This document shows, in pieces, positions 58,751 to 64,000 of a DNA stretch of 64,000 nt. The position numbers and the translations under genes are program-made. The DNA lies in the NCBI GenBank assembly GCA_026120035.1, contig JALRME010000006.1, positions 558,001 to 622,000 of the forward strand, written 5' to 3'. The notes beneath the pieces are model-generated. The model searched no databases. It saw only the letters and a program-made list of their open reading frames with translations, and was not told the DNA's origin. Position 1 is the stretch's first letter; each line of letters opens with the position of its first letter. The DNA comes from Coleophoma eucalyptorum (lineage: Eukaryota; Ascomycota; Leotiomycetes; Helotiales; Dermateaceae).

Positions 58751-60483
58751 TTACGACTTCTTCTTCTCCTTCTCGCAAGGGTATGTCTCATCTAGGAGTT
58801 TTGAATTCTTCTTGGAATTGGACCATCCCACCTGCGAGTGCTGTCTTCTAAAATTAGCCCACGTTCTCCATTCTTCTTGTTCCCGTTCTTCTCTCTCCAC
58901 TCTTTCTCTCCACTGGCTGTAGGCAATATCGCCTTTTCGTACCCGAATGTCTTTTGCAAGAAGTTCCATGTAAGTCTGCCAGTCATCGAGCTCTGATGGC
59001 ATAGGTATCTGTTGCAACTCATCAATGGACTTCTGAACAGGCATTCTTTCCAGCGTCAGCTCGAGTTGATATATCTCTTTTTCCAAGCATAATCTTTGTC
59101 CATATTTCTGGATTTTGTATCTGGCTTTTTTCAGCAAAAATAAAACTCCTACAGCAGGGATCAAATCCTGCGTATCCAATGTGGCGCAGTTAGGGTAGGA
59201 TATAAACTTACAAGCCATCATATCGGACACCTGCCAATGGAGCATGGTTGCTTCGTAGACTATGACCTCGGAGAACACGTACAACACGACCAACATGTGA
59301 CAGTAACCATGGATATGTGTCTTTGAGTTCACCCCTTCGGATTAATTTCACTGTACCATCTTCACCAATCACCTCGGTGCCTGTCATCATTGGCAAGGCA
59401 GTAACACCATAGTGACCCTTGGTGACAGTTTCGATAGGGCTTCCGACGATGCCATCACGAAAGGCAGCACAGAGGTTCACCCACCACCTAAGTCTCAAGT
59501 CAGCATATCTGAGAACGGATCAAAATTTACTGTAGCAGTATAGTTCTGCAATACCAGAGAACTTTTTGGGTACGTACGCGCCGAGTTCAAAACTTAGACT
59601 GCCTTCCATCCCATCAATAGGATTTCTTTTGTCAATACTCCAGTTCTGGCCTTGTCTATCCTCCGCACATAAGCTCATGTCATGAAGACGCCTAGCCCTC
59701 ATGCCGCCAACTCGCGCTTCATCGAGCTCGAAATAACTGGCAAGGAATCTTCGTTGCCATTTATGCTGCAGCACGTGAGCTTTCTGATGGGCTTCTTCAA
59801 AGGCTTCATCAACAGCCGGCAGATAGAAGCCTTCGTCGGTAAGTGCTTTCAACAATTTATCTAGACGTGCATGAGATATGATACCCAGAGTAACGCCCTT
59901 TTCAGCATTGTTCTCGTCTGCTAGGAAATCTTCTAGCAATCCATTGAGCATCTTGACGTCTGATCGAGGCAAATTACCTGCTCTGAGAGCTGTACGCGCC
60001 AAGTCGCACACTCGGAGAAGTTTATCTGCATCCCAATCATCGTCCGCAGTTGCGAACAAGCTCTTGGTTCTTAGCTCAATGGCACTTCTACTAGTAGGAG
60101 GGGGAGTGGTGGTTGACTGTGGAAGAGAGCGAGCTATTTCTCACTTTAGTATAGTGCATCCCTCACCAAACCGCTGACCTACAGCATTTCAAGGCAAATG
60201 ATTTTCGTGAACCGATGGGTATTGCTCTTGATATACCAAGTCTTTCATGTACCCCATCAAATACGGGAACAGTACCAACAAATTGTGGGTTTGTAATCCC
60301 TCCCACTGTTCTTCGAATATATTCCCTACCTCGGCGAAGTCCGCAGTGATTCCTGTTTCCTATAGATGGAGTGATGATGCACACACCAGATTTTGTGACG
60401 AGGCATATGTTGGGCTTGTTCGAAAGCTTGATTGAGTCTCTCTGGGGAATTGCGCAGCTCAATCTCGCTTTAGAAAGACCCAT
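58751..60483 (-). CDS. SRA/YDG-like domain protein, function unknown
   Basis: Four exons: 60483-60183, 60133-59578, 59487-59212 and 59120-58751; introns of 49, 90 and 91 nt; 500 aa. At about 283-400 is a stretch like the SRA-YDG (SAD) fold: LGAWWVNLCAAFRDGI, GHYGVTALPM, VGRVVRVLRGH, and HAPLAGVRYDGLYKIQKYG, with the YDG signature crossing the third intron. SRA domains bind modified cytosine in DNA, for example UHRF1. Here the central GAYSIVVSGGY-type strand is replaced by a different sequence, so base recognition is uncertain. Residues 110-280 are helical, charged and unassigned; the end is Glu/Lys/Arg-rich coiled coil. The N-terminal 100 residues are basic and unrecognised, so the start is the least certain part. 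Confidence 0.7.
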
Positions 60484-61250
60484 GATGGCAACACTCGATG
60501 TAAAAATAAGGTATACGACTAAATTTTTTTTTGCGACGATCTGAATGTTAGGGAACGACTGAGGGGAGACGGATTTCCTTGTGCGGATTATACTTAAGCC
60601 CTTATGGAAACTACAAACCTGTTTCAATGCCCGACCTCCAATGTGCCTTCCCTCCCATCTAGAATGGAAATTCGAAATAGTGAAGAGATCTACTTATCAA
60701 AACAAAGCTCTTTTCCGAAAGACTGCTCTTTATTTCATTCACCATCGAACCAGTAATATGACTTGCTTTGCAGCGTTGCAGCGACCTTGTCCATGATCGC
60801 TAAGATCTTGCTCGCTTATCTGACCCAGGGGCGCAGCGAGGTTATTCAGTAAGCTGCATCTTATTTACTGTTGTTCCATTCGTACAAGGCAAAAGAATTA
60901 TTCTATTCTACAAACAAATAGGCGTGAGATAAGTTCTTGCCTCTGGTGGCCTGGGCTGTATATTTACTCGAGGACAGAGGCTTAAACATAGCCACTTTGA
61001 AGAAACGTCGCAGACGGTTCCTAACGCTTATATAGTGTCAAGATACAAAACCAAGTATCTGTTGAAAAGTAAAGAAGAACTCATGTACACGTAAGGACTT
61101 TTATTGTTGTAAGATATATATGCTAGGTAAGTTGGTAACGAATGCCTTAAATAAAATGCGCCAAACCAGCCCATTGCGCCAGACCAGACTTTACCCTGAG
61201 ATCACGGTCATAAGTACAGCCCCGAAACAAATACATGCGTGGTTCTAAAT
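60484..61250. other. Intergenic, no gene seen
   Basis: 767 bp upstream of the SRA-like gene and downstream of the urate oxidase stop. An open minus frame extends past 60483 to 60627 without conserved sequence. Confidence 0.5.
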
Positions 61251-62268
61251 CTATAGCTTTGACGAAGCAGGCAAGTCGGATCGGCCGACGGTAACTTTGA
61301 TAAGTCCGTTGGGCCCTGATTGTGGTGCATAAACCTCAGCATCCTTCCCGGTGTTCTTGGTGCCCTTGTGCCAACTCAAGTCTGTTACATTTGTTAGCTA
61401 TTGAGTCTTTTGCAACAAGTGCATATTGACTTACCAATCTCGAAGTAGTGCTTATTTGGCAATGCATAGTCTACAGCCTCAACCTGTGGAACAGCTTTGA
61501 GGATAGATCCACACATCTTGTACATGGTGTTCTGAACAGATGGGCTGTCTTCCTCAGCAAAGGTCTTCATGGTGATTGATCTTGCGTCGGACCAAGCCTT
61601 GTCAAACTTAGGGATGGCCGCCTTGACAGCAGCCAGTCCGGAGAAAGTCTTCCAGGTCCATCCGCAATCAATATCGGTTGACAGAATCCTGTCCCAAGTT
61701 TCTGGCAGAGTTGTGTATTCGTCTCGGACAAATCCGTGGAATTGGGAGCCAGTGCTTTTGAGAACCAAAAGTCCAACGATGCCACTGCGAATATCAATTC
61801 CCTTGCCCTTTGTAATGACTGCCTCGACATTGCGGGTCTCAGCTCCATCGCGGTAGAAGGAGTGTGGGTGAGGCTTTCCGTCGATGGTCATTCTGGTCCA
61901 TCTATGTGTAACGATCTTGACGTTGGCAGTTGTAATGTGGGCATAGGTCTCGACGAAGTGTGTTCCGAGGATGCTTGCGAAGAGTTCGGGAGGTGTAACG
62001 GGGTTCTCCTTTGCTTTGATGTATATAGTATTCTTCATCGAATCCGTTGCAACAACCACGCTATTATTAGCTACGGTATAACTAGGGCTAGGTTAGTAGG
62101 AGAGAGAAGGAAGACTACACAGTCGACTTACGAAACATCAATGGCACCCTCTAGAAGTACGCAGACGGTCATCTCTGTGACAGTCTGTACACCAGTCTTC
62201 TCATCGCGATCGACCTTGTAGACGCGGACATTGTCCTTTCCATAACGAGCTGAAGTGATTGAGACCAT
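61251..62268 (-). CDS. Urate oxidase (uricase), peroxisomal
   Basis: Three exons, 62268-62132, 62081-61435 and 61381-61251; introns of 50 and 53 nt; 304 aa, as in Aspergillus uricase (302). The T-fold is tandem. The catalytic pair is Lys11 in ARYGKDNVRVYK and Thr58 in VVATDSMKN, one residue off Aspergillus numbering. FHGFVRDEYTTLPE and HYFEIDLSWHK with the conserved His are present. The chain ends in SSKL, a PTS1 peroxisome signal carried on the short last exon. The enzyme converts uric acid to 5-hydroxyisourate with release of hydrogen peroxide in purine use as nitrogen source. An in-frame upstream ATG at 62328 is rejected since family members begin near MVSITSARYGK. Confidence 0.97.
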
Positions 62269-63116
62269 TGTATTGAGGAAGGAGTTACCGATTTGAGGAA
62301 TGGTTGTTGATGGATATGAAATAGGCAATGGAAATTAAAACTAGGGCAATGGAGTAGAAAAGGTTCCCTTTGCTCAAGCTGATATTGGATTGATGTGTCT
62401 GAATAAGACTGGACACTATGGCGGGACTCTAGCTTTATAGGTGTCGGAACTCTTCTCCTGTGAAGGCTAGGTATGTTATCGTTGTCGTCGGAGGTCTCCG
62501 AAGCAAGCGACGGAGCTGTTCTCTCCGCAAACTCTGACAGAATTAATGGTATCTTTGAAAATTGGTATTGTGTCGACTTCTCGACCCATTCCATTTTTCT
62601 TTCCGCTATAACCGGATGCTTGCATATTGTCGTATGATCCTATATCTAGGTAAGATTGAACATTGTTGACTGAAGCCTCGCAACATCCTCTTGCAGATCT
62701 CGGATTCCATGACAAGGCTGAGCTCACACGTGATTGAACATGGGTCCTCACTGTCTGTGCTTGGGGAACCTCACTACTGAATGTTTCATATGACATTTGG
62801 GCCATACCATAGCCGCATCGTTACCATTTGAGGGGATTTTGATATCTGTGCAACTAGTTACTACGCCACATCGTTGTTGACAATCTCCACCTATTCGAAT
62901 AGTTCCAGGTTCTCCACACACGTCCTGATCGTCGGCATCTCTACAAGCTTGTCCCGATCTTCGCGACGGACTTCACCAATTCAAGTCGCGCACTCCATGA
63001 CAGCTTTTTGAATGCGCCTGGGCAGGTTGCTTGGGAGGATCTCAAGCCCATAAGCCATATCGAACCCATATGAGACCACCAGAGGAGGTATTTGATTGTA
63101 TTACATCGATGGGCAG
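62269..63116. promoter_or_regulatory. Divergent region between urate oxidase and TORC2 subunit
   Basis: 848 bp between outward-facing starts. Short minus-strand frames only. It may include 5' UTR or a 5' UTR intron of the TORC2 gene, since a CAG sits directly before its ATG. Confidence 0.4.
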
Positions 63117-64000
63117 ATGGTTGGACCACCGGGCATTCTGAGCTCGTCAGCTACGCCGACTCAGAAGACATTGTATTCACAGCAGCCTGCTTCAGTGAGC
63201 ACAGTCAGTACGAGAAGTAGCTCGGATCGCGATGGCACACAATCTTCCACCATCAATGGCAGCAGAACGTTATCTAATACGACCGTGTCGTACGGCCCAA
63301 GAGGATCTTCTTTGGCACCCTCTCCAGCGCCTGGAAGCTTCAATTCGAATATACGCAGTCAACTTGGTTCCTCGCGTACCGGATCCAATATGGACATGAA
63401 CGCGTCTATGGTGAGCCTCGAAAGGTTAGACGAAGAAGGTGGAAAGCCACAGCAGCAGCAGATGCTATCATCGCTACGGGAAACATTGAATCGGGAGATG
63501 AAGATAAGAGAGGGTAGCGAGAATATGCTCGAAGCATTGAATGCCAAAAAGGCGAAGCAGACAAAGGAACAACGGCAAAGAGTGGAGGCAGAGCTCAATT
63601 CATCCAACCAGAAAATCAAGGACTTGAGAAGTCAGATAACAGAACTTCAAAGACCCAAGCTGCCTACAACTCCTACAAGGAGCCGTATGGACAGTCTTTT
63701 CCAGAGCAATGGACTTCGTTCGCCTCCAAGTGTTTCTAAAAGCGGTGCAGGGTCCGATTTTGACGAGCCTACCGAATCACCTACTTATGCATTAGCGGAG
63801 ATTTTGCAAGCTCTGGAAGCCGAGGGTCTTACTCCGGATTACTATGTTGGCCACGCAAACAATCTTGTGGAACTCTTTAAGCGTCACCCTACACTAAAGT
63901 ACGACCTGGTCTGGTCTGTATTTGGACTGCGCATGCAGATCATGCTCTTAAGTGAAAGCAGGGAAGTAGTGGCGGCGGGATACCGGATGACAAGATATGC
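63117..64000 (+). CDS. RICTOR-type TORC2 subunit (Avo3/Ste20 of fission yeast), 5' part
   Basis: The frame is open from the ATG at 63117 to the window edge: 294 residues, no intron, cut at the 3' end. The first 110 residues are Ser/Thr-rich. Residues about 115-178 form an HR1/REM-1-like coiled coil (LRETLNREMKIREGSE, then KEQRQRVEAELNSSNQKI). From about 217 the RICTOR N-terminal region begins: PTYALAEILQALEAEGLTP, then VWSVFGLRMQIMLLSESREV and AAGYRMTRYA at the edge. RICTOR/Avo3 is the essential scaffold of TOR complex 2, which controls AGC kinases, actin and sphingolipid balance. Full proteins exceed 1200 residues, so most of the gene lies outside. The start could change if a 5' exon exists. 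Confidence 0.88.
   Translation, partial: MVGPPGILSSSATPTQKTLYSQQPASVSTVSTRSSSDRDGTQSSTINGSRTLSNTTVSYGPRGSSLAPSPAPGSFNSNIRSQLGSSRTGSNMDMNASMVSLERLDEEGGKPQQQQMLSSLRETLNREMKIREGSENMLEALNAKKAKQTKEQRQRVEAELNSSNQKIKDLRSQITELQRPKLPTTPTRSRMDSLFQSNGLRSPPSVSKSGAGSDFDEPTESPTYALAEILQALEAEGLTPDYYVGHANNLVELFKRHPTLKYDLVWSVFGLRMQIMLLSESREVVAAGYRMTRY

Noticed and set aside
62476..62805. 109-codon minus frame upstream of urate oxidase
   Set aside because: No recognisable motif and no consistent splice link to the urate oxidase start.
1..64000. tRNA genes, CRISPR arrays, intact transposons or a secondary-metabolite cluster
   Set aside because: I looked for these by eye and saw no convincing example. A tRNAscan and repeat search would be decisive.

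Overview
This window is nuclear DNA of a filamentous ascomycete (Pezizomycotina). The evidence is a gene about every 2 kb on both strands, mostly short introns (43-60 nt, a few up to 227 nt) with GTANGT-type donors and CTAAC/CTGAC-like branch sites, and ascomycete-type proteins: a cell-wall-integrity MAPKK, ATG15 with a Cys/Thr-rich tail, a HAL4/SAT4-type kinase, a GT90 CAP10 protein and a peroxisomal urate oxidase ending in SKL. A leotiomycete is my guess and is not proven. Exon chains were joined by hand using reading phase and family motifs. I find 27 protein-coding genes (the last cut by the window edge) and one clear pseudogene.

Layout. 0.4-9.4 kb: RER1 (-), mitochondrial enoyl-CoA hydratase (+), ATG15 (-), a VPS9-domain Rab GEF (+) and an alpha/beta hydrolase (-). 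10-20 kb: RNA helicase DBP8 (-), MKK1-type MAPKK (+), a SAM methyltransferase with a GC-AG intron (-), a small ABM-domain protein (-) and TRAPP subunit BET5 (-). 20.4-26.2 kb: CaMKK-like kinase (+), BUD31 (-), complex I NDUFA6/B14 (+) and RPC19 (-). 26.2-30.8 kb is a long stretch with no recognisable gene, ahead of a disordered protein of unknown function (+). 33.9-39.7 kb: a BCS1-like AAA protein (-) and the m-AAA protease AFG3 (+), divergently arranged. 40.76-41.79 kb: a decayed family 8 glycosyltransferase. 44.9-50 kb: HAL4-type kinase (+) and GT90 transferase (-). 50.4-54.2 kb: RPS22 (-) and RPS12 (+) divergent, parvulin PIN4 (-) and cysteine dioxygenase (+). 55-60.5 kb: PUS7 (-) and an SRA/YDG-like protein (-). 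61.2-64 kb: urate oxidase (-) and the start of a RICTOR-type TORC2 subunit (+).

Most genes are single-copy housekeeping functions: ER-Golgi traffic, autophagy, ribosome and polymerase parts, splicing and mitochondrial quality control. Signalling is well represented (MKK1, CaMKK-like, HAL4-type, TORC2). I see no secondary-metabolite cluster, no intact transposon, no CRISPR array and no tRNA. No plainly new system stands out. The most unusual items are the SRA/YDG-like protein next to a pseudouridine synthase, the multiply broken GT8 gene, the stop-free 66-nt intron in ATG15, the GC-AG intron, and a possible snoRNA in an RPS22 intron.
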